Below, piece after piece: positions 8,244 through 16,024 of a DNA stretch of 34,796 nt. A program made the translations under genes and the position numbers. A model generated the notes under the pieces. It saw nothing but the letters and a program-made list of their open reading frames with translations, was not told where the DNA came from and did no database searches. Numbering within the stretch: position 1 is the stretch's first letter; every line of letters begins with the position of its first letter. The stretch comes from DATCDR01 sp036510575 (GTDB taxonomy: Bacteria; Actinomycetota; Acidimicrobiia; Acidimicrobiales; Bog-793), in the NCBI GenBank assembly GCA_036510575.1, contig DATCDR010000152.1, positions 1 through 34,796 of the forward strand, read 5' to 3'.

Positions 8244-9122
8244 ATGGTCGATGCTGGGATCGTCGCAGAATCCGGGGTGCTCGAACGCGAGCGGCCGGCG
8301 AGCGAACAGGAACTCGCGAACCGCTCGGACTGGATCCGGCTGCAGGCGATGAACTTGATCGAGCAGGCGGGATTTGGCCACTACTCGAGCACGTTCTCGT
8401 GCGCGGAGATCTACTCGGTCCTCTACTACCACACACTCCGGCTGCGGCCGTCGGATCCGTCCTGGACCGAGCGGGACCGCTTTCTACTCGGCAAGGGACA
8501 TGCGGGCGTCGGGCTATGGCCGATCTTCGCCGATCTCGGGATCATCCCGAAGGAGTGGCTCGAGACCTACGGCAAACTCGGTAGCCCGATCACGGACCAC
8601 CCGAACATGCGCACGGTCCCGGTCGACTTCAGCTCGGGCTCGCTCGGCCACAACCTCTCGGTCGCAGTCGGAATGAGCATCGCGGCGCGACTATCCGGTC
8701 GGGATTACCGCTCCTTCGTCGTTACCGGCGACGGTGAGCTGCAAGAAGGCCAGGTCTGGGAGGCAGCGATGGCCGGCAGTCACTACCAGCTCGGAAATCT
8801 GGTCGCGATAATCGACGCCAACGGCTTCTCGGGCGGAGGCCCGACCTCGCGGGCGATGAACATCGAGCCACTCGGCGAGCGGTTCAGTGCCTTTGGTTGG
8901 CGCGTTGTCGAGATCAATGGCAATGAGGTGGCCGAGCTCCTCACTACCTTCGACGACTTGCCCGACCCGTCCTCGGATAAGCCGACCTGCATCATCGCCC
9001 GCACCCACAAGGGCTCCGGCCTAAAGATGATGGAGGAGGCCCCCCAGGCGTGGCACATGGGTCTCATGACCCCCGAGCAGCACGAGGCCGCGATCACCGA
9101 AATCGAAGCGAGGATCTCATGA
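8244..9122 (+). CDS. Split transketolase, N-terminal (TPP-binding) subunit, copy 1
   Basis: A 292-residue protein equal to the N-terminal pyrophosphate-binding half of transketolase. Visible residues are His46 in GHYSS, GKGH with His86, SSGSLGHNLS (130-139), the TPP/metal motif GDG (162-164) leading to DANG (191-194), and AWHMG near 270. With the C-terminal subunit it should form a TPP enzyme that cleaves or transfers a two-carbon ketol group. Sulfosugar and apiose pathways use such split enzymes, but the substrate here is not evident. The ATG at 8244 is chosen because GGAGGGG (8235-8241) lies just before it. The frame stays open upstream from 8145. It overlaps the next gene by ATGA. Confidence 0.93.
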   Translation: MVDAGIVAESGVLERERPASEQELANRSDWIRLQAMNLIEQAGFGHYSSTFSCAEIYSVLYYHTLRLRPSDPSWTERDRFLLGKGHAGVGLWPIFADLGIIPKEWLETYGKLGSPITDHPNMRTVPVDFSSGSLGHNLSVAVGMSIAARLSGRDYRSFVVTGDGELQEGQVWEAAMAGSHYQLGNLVAIIDANGFSGGGPTSRAMNIEPLGERFSAFGWRVVEINGNEVAELLTTFDDLPDPSSDKPTCIIARTHKGSGLKMMEEAPQAWHMGLMTPEQHEAAITEIEARIS

Positions 9123-10102
9123 GCGAGACCACCGTGAACCGCACGATGTCGAACGTGTTCGACGAGGAAGCGGCGGAGAACGCGCCGGGCGGCAACGTCG
9201 TTGGTGCCTACCTCGCCCACCTCGCCAAGCGCCGAGACGACGTCGTGGCGCTCTCTGCCGACCTCGGCGGTGCGCTAGCTGAACTTCGCGAGGCACGTCC
9301 GGACCGCTACATCGAGATGGGTATCGCCGAGACGAACAGTGTCTCGGTAGCTGCAGGACTCGCCGCTTCCGGGTTCATCCCGTACATCGTCTCGATGGGT
9401 CCATTCAGCGCGCTAAAGACCGGTGAGCAGTACCGCACCGACCTCGCTGCGACGAACCTGCCAGTCCGGATGATCGCCCGCCTCACCGGTGTCTCGATGG
9501 GCTTTTTCGGCACCAGCCACCATGCCGTCGAGGACATCGCCATCACCCGCTCGATCACGAACCTGACCGTCGTCGCTTCGAGCGACAACAACAGCTTGAT
9601 CGCGCTACTCGAATCGACGGTCGACTACCCGGGGCCTGTCTACTTCCGAGTCTCGGAGGGGATAACCGCGAAGATCCACCCACAGATCCCGACGATCGAG
9701 CGCGGCCGATTCGTGATGGTGCGCGACGGGTCGGACCTGACGATCATCGCCACTGGCGTCGGCACCGACGCCGCGTTTCGGGCGGCGGAGGTGCTAGAGA
9801 CCGAGGGTGTGAGCGTCCGGCTGCTCGACGCGACGTACCTAAAGCCCCTCGACGAGGCGGCGATCGTCGACGCCGCGAACCAGACCGGTGCCATCCTCAC
9901 CGTCGAGGAGCACAACGTCGTCGGCGGCCTCGGCACCGCGGTCGCCGAGGTCATCGCCCGCAATGGCATTGCCACGAAGCTCTCGATCTTCGGCCTTCCC
10001 GACGAGCACCTCGAGGTGTCACTTCCGAACGTGCTCTACGAGCACTACGGGCTGACGGGACCTGGCGTCGCCGAGCAGGCGAGAAAGCTCCTCGCCGGCT
10101 AG
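9119..10102 (+). CDS. Split transketolase, C-terminal (pyrimidine-binding) subunit, copy 1
   Basis: This 327-residue protein has the transketolase pyrimidine-binding domain (about 24-190) and the C-terminal domain (about 200-320). The catalytic glutamate that activates TPP is Glu71 in GIAETN, and GTSHHAVEDIA lies at 131-141. The ATG at 9119 overlaps the TGA of the N-subunit gene, so the two halves are translationally coupled in roughly equal amounts. The active site would form between the two subunits. It is closely similar to the protein at 15032-16024. DXP synthase-like chemistry is a less likely alternative, because the split architecture matches transketolase. Confidence 0.93.
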   Translation: MSETTVNRTMSNVFDEEAAENAPGGNVVGAYLAHLAKRRDDVVALSADLGGALAELREARPDRYIEMGIAETNSVSVAAGLAASGFIPYIVSMGPFSALKTGEQYRTDLAATNLPVRMIARLTGVSMGFFGTSHHAVEDIAITRSITNLTVVASSDNNSLIALLESTVDYPGPVYFRVSEGITAKIHPQIPTIERGRFVMVRDGSDLTIIATGVGTDAAFRAAEVLETEGVSVRLLDATYLKPLDEAAIVDAANQTGAILTVEEHNVVGGLGTAVAEVIARNGIATKLSIFGLPDEHLEVSLPNVLYEHYGLTGPGVAEQARKLLAG

Positions 10103-10117
10103 CGGAAGTCGGATCGC

Positions 10118-11122
10118 ATGCGCGCGCTCGCCATAACCAGCAAGGGGATGGAGCTAGTCGACCGACCCGATCCGGAGCCGGAGCCGACCGGCGTTGTCGT
10201 CACCGTGCAGGCCTGTGGCATATGCGGCTCCGACGTCCACATGGCCGGCTCCTCGCACCTCGAAGGATTCGTTCCCGGACATGAGTTCTCGGGCACGATC
10301 ACCGCTGTTGGCGATGCGGTGAGCGACTTCGCGATCGGCGACCACGTCGCTGTCGACCCGCTCGGGAGCTGCGGTCACTGCGAGGCCTGCGCCAAGGGTC
10401 TGCCCTTCCTCTGTCAGGCAATACCGAATATCGGGGTCAGCCGCCAGGGCGCATTCGCCGAGCAGATCGCAGTCCCTGTTCGCCAGCTTCATCGACTGAG
10501 CAACGAGGTGGACCTCGAGCTCGGCAGTCACGCCGAACCACTCGCCGTCTCGCTCGCGGCGATCGATCGAGCCGAGGTCGAACCGGACTCGGACGTGCTC
10601 GTCGTCGGCGTGGGCACAATCGGCCTGATGGCTGTAGCTGGCCTCCGGCGGCGTGGAGTCGGCCGAATCGTTGCGGTAGGACGCTCGCCGGGTCGGCGGG
10701 CAGCAGCTGCGCAAATGGGAGCCGACATCGTCATCGACGCCCGCGAGGGCAATCTGAGCGAGCAGCTGGGAAACCTCGGATTGCGATTCGCCGCGGCGAT
10801 CGAGTGTTCCGGCGCTCCGGACATGGTGTTTCAGATCGCGCCGTTTATGGGAATCGGCGCCTCGATCGTCGAGGTCGCGCTGCCCGCTGAGCCCGGCCCG
10901 GTCGACCTGCGCGGACTTGTCGCACTCGGGCTCTCGGTAACTGGGTCGTGCGCGTTCGCACCGGAACACTACGCACATGCCGTCGATCTGCTGACGACTG
11001 GCGATCTCGATCCCTCGCCGCTCGTGAGCGAGCGGGTGGGCCTCGACGACGCCCCCTCTGCCTTCGAGCGCTTGCTCAGCCCGGACACCTTGGTCGGCGT
11101 ACTCGTCGAGCCCTGGCGCTAG
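10118..11122 (+). CDS. Zinc-dependent medium-chain alcohol dehydrogenase
   Basis: A 334-residue dehydrogenase of the threonine/sorbitol-dehydrogenase-like group. Catalytic zinc ligands are Cys36 in CGICGSD and His55-Glu56 in GHEFSG. Four structural-zinc cysteines are at 85, 88, 91 and 99. A Rossmann motif GVGTIG binds the nicotinamide cofactor. It begins 15 bases after the transketolase C subunit on the same strand, so it is probably co-transcribed. It could oxidise a polyol to the ketol that the transketolase uses, or act on its aldehyde product. The substrate is not known. Confidence 0.92.
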   Translation: MRALAITSKGMELVDRPDPEPEPTGVVVTVQACGICGSDVHMAGSSHLEGFVPGHEFSGTITAVGDAVSDFAIGDHVAVDPLGSCGHCEACAKGLPFLCQAIPNIGVSRQGAFAEQIAVPVRQLHRLSNEVDLELGSHAEPLAVSLAAIDRAEVEPDSDVLVVGVGTIGLMAVAGLRRRGVGRIVAVGRSPGRRAAAAQMGADIVIDAREGNLSEQLGNLGLRFAAAIECSGAPDMVFQIAPFMGIGASIVEVALPAEPGPVDLRGLVALGLSVTGSCAFAPEHYAHAVDLLTTGDLDPSPLVSERVGLDDAPSAFERLLSPDTLVGVLVEPWR

Positions 11123-11391
11123 GGCCAGACCACCCGCTAGGTCCGTCGAGTTAGAAGATCCGAGACCTCCTCGACGCTCGGGCTGCGATCCCGGTCGCGG
11201 CGGCTACCGCGCGAACCCTGAAATTCAAGCGTGTAGCCCGCTTGTGTCAAAGCTCGGGGCAAGGGGGACCTTCGCCCACTGAAGCGGCACCTCGGCCCTC
11301 GAAGATACCGCGTGTATGTAAGTAGTCAACTGGCGCGAACCGATCGAACACGCCGGTCGACTCGAGTTGAACCTCAATTTCGAGGCAGAAC
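11123..11391. other. Convergent intergenic region
   Basis: This region separates the plus-strand transketolase/ADH operon from the minus-strand small gene. A CGTCGAG/CTCGACG pair (near 11145 and 11171) and a CGCGG/CCGCG pair (near 11200) could form weak hairpins. No strong terminator and no gene were seen. Confidence 0.35.
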
Positions 11392-11562
11392 CTATGCGGC
11401 CTCGACCTCGTCGCGCAACGACTCTCCACACCGCAGGCAGTGCAGCTCGCGGAATTCAGAGATGGGTAGTGCCTGAAAGTCGGGGCTCTCCCACGGACGG
11501 ATTCTAAGGACCTCGGGAGAGAAGTCACGGTGTCCAACTATCTTGCAAAGTATCTGATTCAT
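11392..11562 (-). CDS. Small zinc-ribbon-like protein (DUF1660-like), leaderless
   Basis: A 56-residue protein beginning MNQILCKIVGHRDF and ending with HCLRCGESL. The spacing Cys6...His11...Cys42-x2-Cys45 resembles short DUF1660-type proteins, often phage-associated, with an N-terminal CK..GH and a C-terminal C-x2-CG. This likeness is by memory of the motif. The ATG at 11562 is chosen because a perfect TATAAT lies only six bases upstream, which would start the transcript at the ATG. An upstream start at 11598 would add 12 residues and would place the -10 box inside the gene. It sits in an AT-rich patch, unlike its neighbours. Function unknown. Confidence 0.6.
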   Translation of the reverse strand: MNQILCKIVGHRDFSPEVLRIRPWESPDFQALPISEFRELHCLRCGESLRDEVEAA

Positions 11563-11994
11563 GCTGTCATTATACGGCAATATCTCTGGAATTGACACAA
11601 TTGATTGCAGTTATCTAGATATCAGATCTAACTGAGCGCCTGGAGCGATAGCTTCGGGCGCCGGGAGCGGGTATTCCGCAGAGCTCCGCGGGCCAGCTGC
11701 ACGTCGGCTACCTGCTAGTTCGCGGTCTCGATGGCCGGTCAGGCTCACTCGACCGCCGTACCGCGCTTATCAGAATTGCGACCCGCGAACGACCTAGACC
11801 GCCCACCGGGTCTCCTAGTAGCGCCTGATCGTGGTGATGCGGAAGTGCTGCGAGTGCGTCAGACGGCGAACGGCGAGGAACATGCTACGGCTGTGCCGCT
11901 TTGCCACGCCATCGTGTGTCGCCTTCAAGTCGGTGTACCTACCGAAGAAGTACGCCACGGGTCGCCGCGGTGGACGCCTACGGGTCGGGGAGCG
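11563..11994. other. Intergenic, AT-rich patch then unassigned sequence
   Basis: Bases 11563-11640 are strikingly AT-rich for this window and contain short palindromes around TCTAGATATCAGATCT. The rest is ordinary GC-rich DNA. A 58-codon open stretch follows the SDR stop in the same frame (11994 down to about 11818), but it has no start and no recognisable similarity. Confidence 0.4.
11569..11574 (-). promoter_or_regulatory. -10 box for leaderless small gene
   Basis: A perfect TATAAT on the minus strand, six bases before the ATG at 11562. A weak -35-like TGTCAA lies 17 bases further upstream. The geometry predicts transcription starting at or next to the ATG, which fits leaderless mRNAs common in actinobacteria. 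Confidence 0.55.
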
Positions 11995-12828
11995 TCAGAC
12001 GGCGCGCCCGGGTACCTCGTGTTGCCTGGTGAGGGCGCCGCCGTCGATCGCGACGACCGCTCCGGTCATGAAGCTCGAGGCGTCCGAGGCGAGGAGCAAG
12101 GCGAGGCCCTTCATCTCGGACGTGTCGGCCATACGCCCGAGCGGCACGGTTGCCGACCAGCGCTCCTCCACTTCTTGGGACCTACCCGCCGCGCCACCGA
12201 TGTTCGTCTTGAACGGTCCCGGCGAGATCACGTTGACCCGTACGCCGAACGGCGCGAGCTCGAAGGCTGCTTGGCGTGCCGCGTTGATGAGGGCGGCCTT
12301 GGCAGCAACGTACGCGTAGCTGCAGAACGGGTCGCTTCGCATTCCAGCAGTCGAGGCGGTGACGATGATCGAGCCGGAGCCCTGCTGTTTCATGTGCACT
12401 GCGGCGGCCTGCACCGTGAAGAATGCGCCAGAGAGGTCGACGTCGATGACCTCGTCCCATGCCTCCTCGGGAAAGTTCTCGAGAAAGCCCTCGACCGAGG
12501 CGAAGCTAGAGCCGCGGCTAAGCCCCGCATTCGCAAACACGATGTCGATGCCGCCGCTCTCGGCGACCACCTCATCGATGGCGCTTCGAATCTCAGCGTC
12601 GTCGCGCACGTCTGCCACGCGCGAGCGCACATCCCAGCCGTTCGCCGCCATCGTCTCGCGCACGGCTTCGAGGCCCGCTTTGTCGACGTCGACGAGCGTG
12701 ACCTGCGCGCCCGCCTCCGCTAGCACCTCGGCGATCGCGAGCCCGATGCCACTCCCGGCGCCGGTCACCAACGCCTTTTTCCCACGCACTGAGAAGAGTC
12801 GGTCCGCTACACCCTCGGATTCAGCCAT
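11995..12828 (-). CDS. SDR family oxidoreductase (sister of 12940-13761)
   Basis: A 277-residue classical SDR: TGAGSGIG at 22-29, NAG at 100-102, Ser159, Tyr173-x3-Lys177 (YVAAK) and SPG. After the active site it carries the segment FKTNIGGAAGRS, then PLGRMADTSEM. The same segment in nearly the same words is present in its upstream neighbour, so the two are tandem paralogs. The ATG at 12828 follows GAGGTTAGGT. It is the last of a minus-strand series beginning with the second transketolase module and probably oxidises or reduces a hydroxy/keto group in the same pathway. Confidence 0.92.
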   Translation of the reverse strand: MAESEGVADRLFSVRGKKALVTGAGSGIGLAIAEVLAEAGAQVTLVDVDKAGLEAVRETMAANGWDVRSRVADVRDDAEIRSAIDEVVAESGGIDIVFANAGLSRGSSFASVEGFLENFPEEAWDEVIDVDLSGAFFTVQAAAVHMKQQGSGSIIVTASTAGMRSDPFCSYAYVAAKAALINAARQAAFELAPFGVRVNVISPGPFKTNIGGAAGRSQEVEERWSATVPLGRMADTSEMKGLALLLASDASSFMTGAVVAIDGGALTRQHEVPGRAV

Positions 12829-12939
12829 ACCTAACCTCGACTTCCTCTACTTCACGGCATCGCTGCCTACCGGCTGCGCTGTAAGTTGTCCTGTCGCTGA
12901 CTACCTCTCGGCGCGATCCACCCGGTTGGCTTTCCGCGC

Positions 12940-13761
12940 CTACATCGCTTGGGAGAGGGCGAGCGCTCCGCCATCTTGGACGAACACCGAACCCGTTATG
13001 AAGCTCGAGGCACCAGAGGCAAGAAAAAGCGCCAGGCCCCACATCTCAGAGGTCTCGCCCATACGTCCGAGTGGCACGGTTGCAGCCCAGCGGGCAACGT
13101 TCTCCGGCGAACGACCTTGCGCGCCACCGATGTTCGTCTTGTGCGGTCCAGGGGCGATCGCGTTGACGCGTATGTCGTAGCGGGCAAGGTCGAGGGCCGC
13201 CTGCTTGACGACGTTGATGATTCCCGCCTTCGCGGCGACGTAGCTGTAGCCGGCGTAGAGGTCGGGACGGAACCCGGCATTCGACGCCGTGACGATTATC
13301 CGGCCGGAGCGCTGTGGACGCATCACCCTTGCCGCGGCCTGCATCGTATTGAACGCTCCCTGCAGGTTTAATTCGATTCCTGCCTTGAAGGCGCTTGGGG
13401 GCAGACGGTCAACCGTCGAGTCTTCGGGAGCCACTCGGGACGCAGGTGACCCACCACCGGCGTTCGCAAAAACGACGTCGATGCCTCCCTGCTCGCGTGC
13501 AACCTGAGCGATAACGCGATCGATCGCCGCCGCGTCGGTGATGTCGGCGATCTCGCCGTGCACGTCGAGCTCTTCTTTCTCGAGCATCTCGACCGCTTCT
13601 TCAAGGGCGATCTCGTTGACGTCGAGCATCGTGACCCGAGCCCCCATGCGAGCAAGCACCTCAGAGATCGCCTGACCGAAGCCATTTCCCGCGCCAGTTA
13701 CAACGACGCGGACACCCTCGACGTCAAAGATGCTGGCCAGCAAGTCGAGATCAGCAGCCAC
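12940..13761 (-). CDS. SDR family oxidoreductase (sister of 11995-12828)
   Basis: A 273-residue SDR with TGAGNGFG at 22-29, NAG at 100-102, Ser160, Tyr174-x3-Lys178 (YVAAK) and APG. It shares the HKTNIGGAQGRS and PLGRMGETSEM segments with the following gene. A 12-residue insertion after NAG (about 103-118) distinguishes it from the sister and may shape the substrate pocket. The start is GTG at 13761 behind GGAGGGCCC. The 111-base gap to the next SDR allows shared transcription. Confidence 0.92.
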   Translation of the reverse strand: MAADLDLLASIFDVEGVRVVVTGAGNGFGQAISEVLARMGARVTMLDVNEIALEEAVEMLEKEELDVHGEIADITDAAAIDRVIAQVAREQGGIDVVFANAGGGSPASRVAPEDSTVDRLPPSAFKAGIELNLQGAFNTMQAAARVMRPQRSGRIIVTASNAGFRPDLYAGYSYVAAKAGIINVVKQAALDLARYDIRVNAIAPGPHKTNIGGAQGRSPENVARWAATVPLGRMGETSEMWGLALFLASGASSFITGSVFVQDGGALALSQAM

Positions 13762-13909
13762 GGGCCCTCCCTCCCGAGCACTGCGGCGAGCGCCGCGAGC
13801 TGCACGCTATCCCTGCGCCAAGATGCGTGCCAAGCCCCATTACCCGTTGCTGCACGATTGGCTCGCGATCCGGCTCGAAGCTTGACGCGCCCGGTTGGAT
13901 CGGGTTCGA

Positions 13910-13940
13910 CCAGAGCTGTGGCCGACGGGCCCAGCTCTGG
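13910..13940 (-). terminator. Hairpin after the second alcohol dehydrogenase
   Basis: CCAGAGCTGTGGCC and GGCCCAGCTCTGG pair over 12-13 bp with a single-base bulge and a 4-base loop, directly after the ADH stop at 13947. No U tract follows on the minus strand. It may terminate the transketolase/ADH transcript, or act as a processing or stabilising element before the SDR pair. Confidence 0.45.
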
Positions 13941-13946
13941 TGAGCT

Positions 13947-14960
13947 CTACCGTTGCGGCTCGATCACCAGCTTGCACTCGGTGGTCGGGTGCTTTAGCGC
14001 GTCGAAGCGTCCGGGCAACTCGTCGAGACCGAATGTCGCGGTGAGAAGTGGACTCGGATCGATCGTCCCGTTTTTCAGCGAGGAGATCGTGAGGCGGTAG
14101 TCGTCCTCTCGGTAGAAAAGGACGAACTGGGTAGTGAGCTCTTTGACCATCGCCGGCATCGGCGTTATCTGGTCCGAACCGATGCACATTCCAACCACGG
14201 TCACGTGGCCGTCTGCGCGCGCGAGATTCAGCGCGTTCTCGATCATGCCAGGAACGCCGACGCACTCGATGACAGCGCGCGGAAGCTCACCGGTGATCTC
14301 CGCGTACTGCTCGGCGACATCCCCGTCGGCAGGATCGATTGTCGACGTCGCGCCTGCGGCGAGAGCTAAGGCCCTGCGGTTCGCCACGAGATCGGCGACG
14401 ACGACCTCTCGGGCACCGAAGTGGTTCGCCCAAAGCGCCACCGACTGGCCGACCGGCCCCGCACCGATGATGAGGACCGGCTCCCCGACCTCAACGGGCG
14501 TCTTCTTCCAACCGTGTAGGCCGACCGCTAGCGGTTCGACCATCGCCCCGAAAGGGAGGCTGATCTCATCGGGAAGTGCGAAGGCCTGGCGCGACTTGAT
14601 CGTCACGTACTCCGCGTACGCGCCGGGCAGGCCGCCGCCGGTGAGTTGCCACTTCGCACATCGAGACGGGCGTCCGCTCAGGCAGTCGAGGCATACCCCA
14701 CAACCAAAGAGCGGGAAGGCAGCGATTCGATCGCCCTCCGCGAAGCCCGCCACCTCCTTGCCGAATCCTGCGACGACACCGGAGAACTCGTGCCCAAGGA
14801 CGCTATCGCGCAGGTCCATGCTGTCGACCATATGCAGGTCCGAGCCACAGATGCCACACGCCTCGACGCGTACCAGCAGCTCGTCAGCCGCAGGTGACGG
14901 CTCGGAGACGTTCTCGATGACGAGTGACTCGCCCTTGCCTTTCGTGAACGCGGCTCGCAC
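13947..14960 (-). CDS. Zinc-dependent medium-chain alcohol dehydrogenase
   Basis: A 337-residue dehydrogenase with Cys38 (CGICGSD), His57-Glu58 (GHEFSG), structural-zinc cysteines at 87, 90, 93 and 101, and a GAGPVGQ Rossmann motif. The GTG at 14960 is preferred: it has GGGGGTAAGC in front and yields the typical MRAAFTKG opening. An earlier GTG at 14972 has no site. It is only distantly similar to the ADH at 10118-11122, yet occupies the same place after a split transketolase. The 71-base gap to the transketolase C gene allows one operon. Confidence 0.92.
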   Translation of the reverse strand: MRAAFTKGKGESLVIENVSEPSPAADELLVRVEACGICGSDLHMVDSMDLRDSVLGHEFSGVVAGFGKEVAGFAEGDRIAAFPLFGCGVCLDCLSGRPSRCAKWQLTGGGLPGAYAEYVTIKSRQAFALPDEISLPFGAMVEPLAVGLHGWKKTPVEVGEPVLIIGAGPVGQSVALWANHFGAREVVVADLVANRRALALAAGATSTIDPADGDVAEQYAEITGELPRAVIECVGVPGMIENALNLARADGHVTVVGMCIGSDQITPMPAMVKELTTQFVLFYREDDYRLTISSLKNGTIDPSPLLTATFGLDELPGRFDALKHPTTECKLVIEPQR

Positions 14961-15031
14961 GCTTACCCCCACTCTCGCTGTGCTTGCCCCGGCGTAGTCA
15001 GCGGCGCGGGGCCATGTTCAACAAATGTCGC

Positions 15032-16024
15032 CTACTTCTCTTCGGCGAGCAGCTGGCGAAGCTGCTCGAGTACACCAGTGACCGTCAGCCCATAGTGCTC
15101 GATAAGGACCGCCGGCCACGAGACCGCAAGGTCCTCGTCGGGAAGCCCGAAGATCTTGAGCAGCGAAGGCGCACGATGACGTCCGAGAACCTCGGCGACT
15201 ATCGTTCCGAGCCCGCCGATGACATTGTGCTCCTCGACCGTCAAGATTCGCCCGGTGTGCTCCGCGGCACGGAGAATCGCCTGCTCGTCAACGGGCTTGA
15301 GGTACGCGGCGTCGATGACCTCGACACTTACGCCTTCGCCAGCGAGAACCTCTGCGGCCCCAAGCGCAGCGACGACACCATTCCCGATCGCAATCACCGT
15401 CACATCGGATCCAGGGCGAACGGTCATGAACCGACCGCGCTCAATAACGGGAACGCTGTCGTATACCGACGCGTCCTCGGCGCCCGAGCTCATTCGAAAG
15501 TAGACCGGGCCAGGCAGGTCGATCGTCGACTCGACGAGCGACAAGAAGGCGTTGAAGTCACTCGGTGCAACCACGGTCATGTTCGTGATCGAACGAGCGA
15601 TGGCGATGTCCTCGACCGTGTGGTGACTGGTGCCGAAGAAGCCCAAGGCGAGGCCGGTCCCTCGGGCGACGATCCGGACCGGAAGGTGGTTCGATGCCAC
15701 GTCGGTTCGAATCTGCTCGGCACACTTGAGCATTCCAAAACACGACATCAGCATCGTGAACGGGATCAGTCCCTCGGCCGCGAGGCCGGCCGCGACCGAC
15801 ATCGTGTTCGTCTCCGCGATCCCAAGATCAAAAAAGTGCGTGGGATGGCGCTGCCGGAACTCCCCGGCGACTACACCCATGTCGGCCACCAGCACGGCGA
15901 CATCACCGCGAACATCGTTTAGGCGCGAGAGCTCGGCTCCGATGTTGCGAGCCTGCGCAGCTCTTTTCACACTCTCTTCGGAGAAGATGTCCTCCATCTT
16001 CTCTTCGGTCGAAAGCTCGGTCAT
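15032..16024 (-). CDS. Split transketolase, C-terminal subunit, copy 2
   Basis: A 330-residue partner subunit with catalytic Glu71 in GIAETN, GTSHHTVEDIA near 132-142, and the C-terminal TVEEHNVIGGLG segment. It overlaps the N-subunit gene by ATGA (16021-16024), the same coupling as in copy 1. It is close to copy 1 throughout, though many residues differ around the substrate-facing region, for example MLMSCFGMLK here against IVSMGPFSALK. The two copies might therefore have different acceptor or donor preferences. Confidence 0.93.
   Translation of the reverse strand: MTELSTEEKMEDIFSEESVKRAAQARNIGAELSRLNDVRGDVAVLVADMGVVAGEFRQRHPTHFFDLGIAETNTMSVAAGLAAEGLIPFTMLMSCFGMLKCAEQIRTDVASNHLPVRIVARGTGLALGFFGTSHHTVEDIAIARSITNMTVVAPSDFNAFLSLVESTIDLPGPVYFRMSSGAEDASVYDSVPVIERGRFMTVRPGSDVTVIAIGNGVVAALGAAEVLAGEGVSVEVIDAAYLKPVDEQAILRAAEHTGRILTVEEHNVIGGLGTIVAEVLGRHRAPSLLKIFGLPDEDLAVSWPAVLIEHYGLTVTGVLEQLRQLLAEEK

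Noticed and set aside
11585..11615. Plus-strand TTGACA with TAGATA 18 bases on, as a promoter
   Set aside because: The spacing and -10 match are mediocre, and no plus-strand gene follows.
11818..11994. 58-codon open stretch continuing the SDR frame after its stop
   Set aside because: There is no start codon with ribosome site and no recognisable homology; this length is expected by chance at this GC content.
11731..12723. 330-codon plus-strand open frame
   Set aside because: It lies antisense to a well-supported SDR gene and has low-complexity Arg/His/Asp-rich composition with no recognisable motif; it is a GC-driven shadow frame.
13895..13912. tRNA-like GGTTCGACC segment
   Set aside because: It resembles a T-arm sequence, but no acceptor stem, anticodon arm or D arm fits around it; the adjacent hairpin explains the structure.
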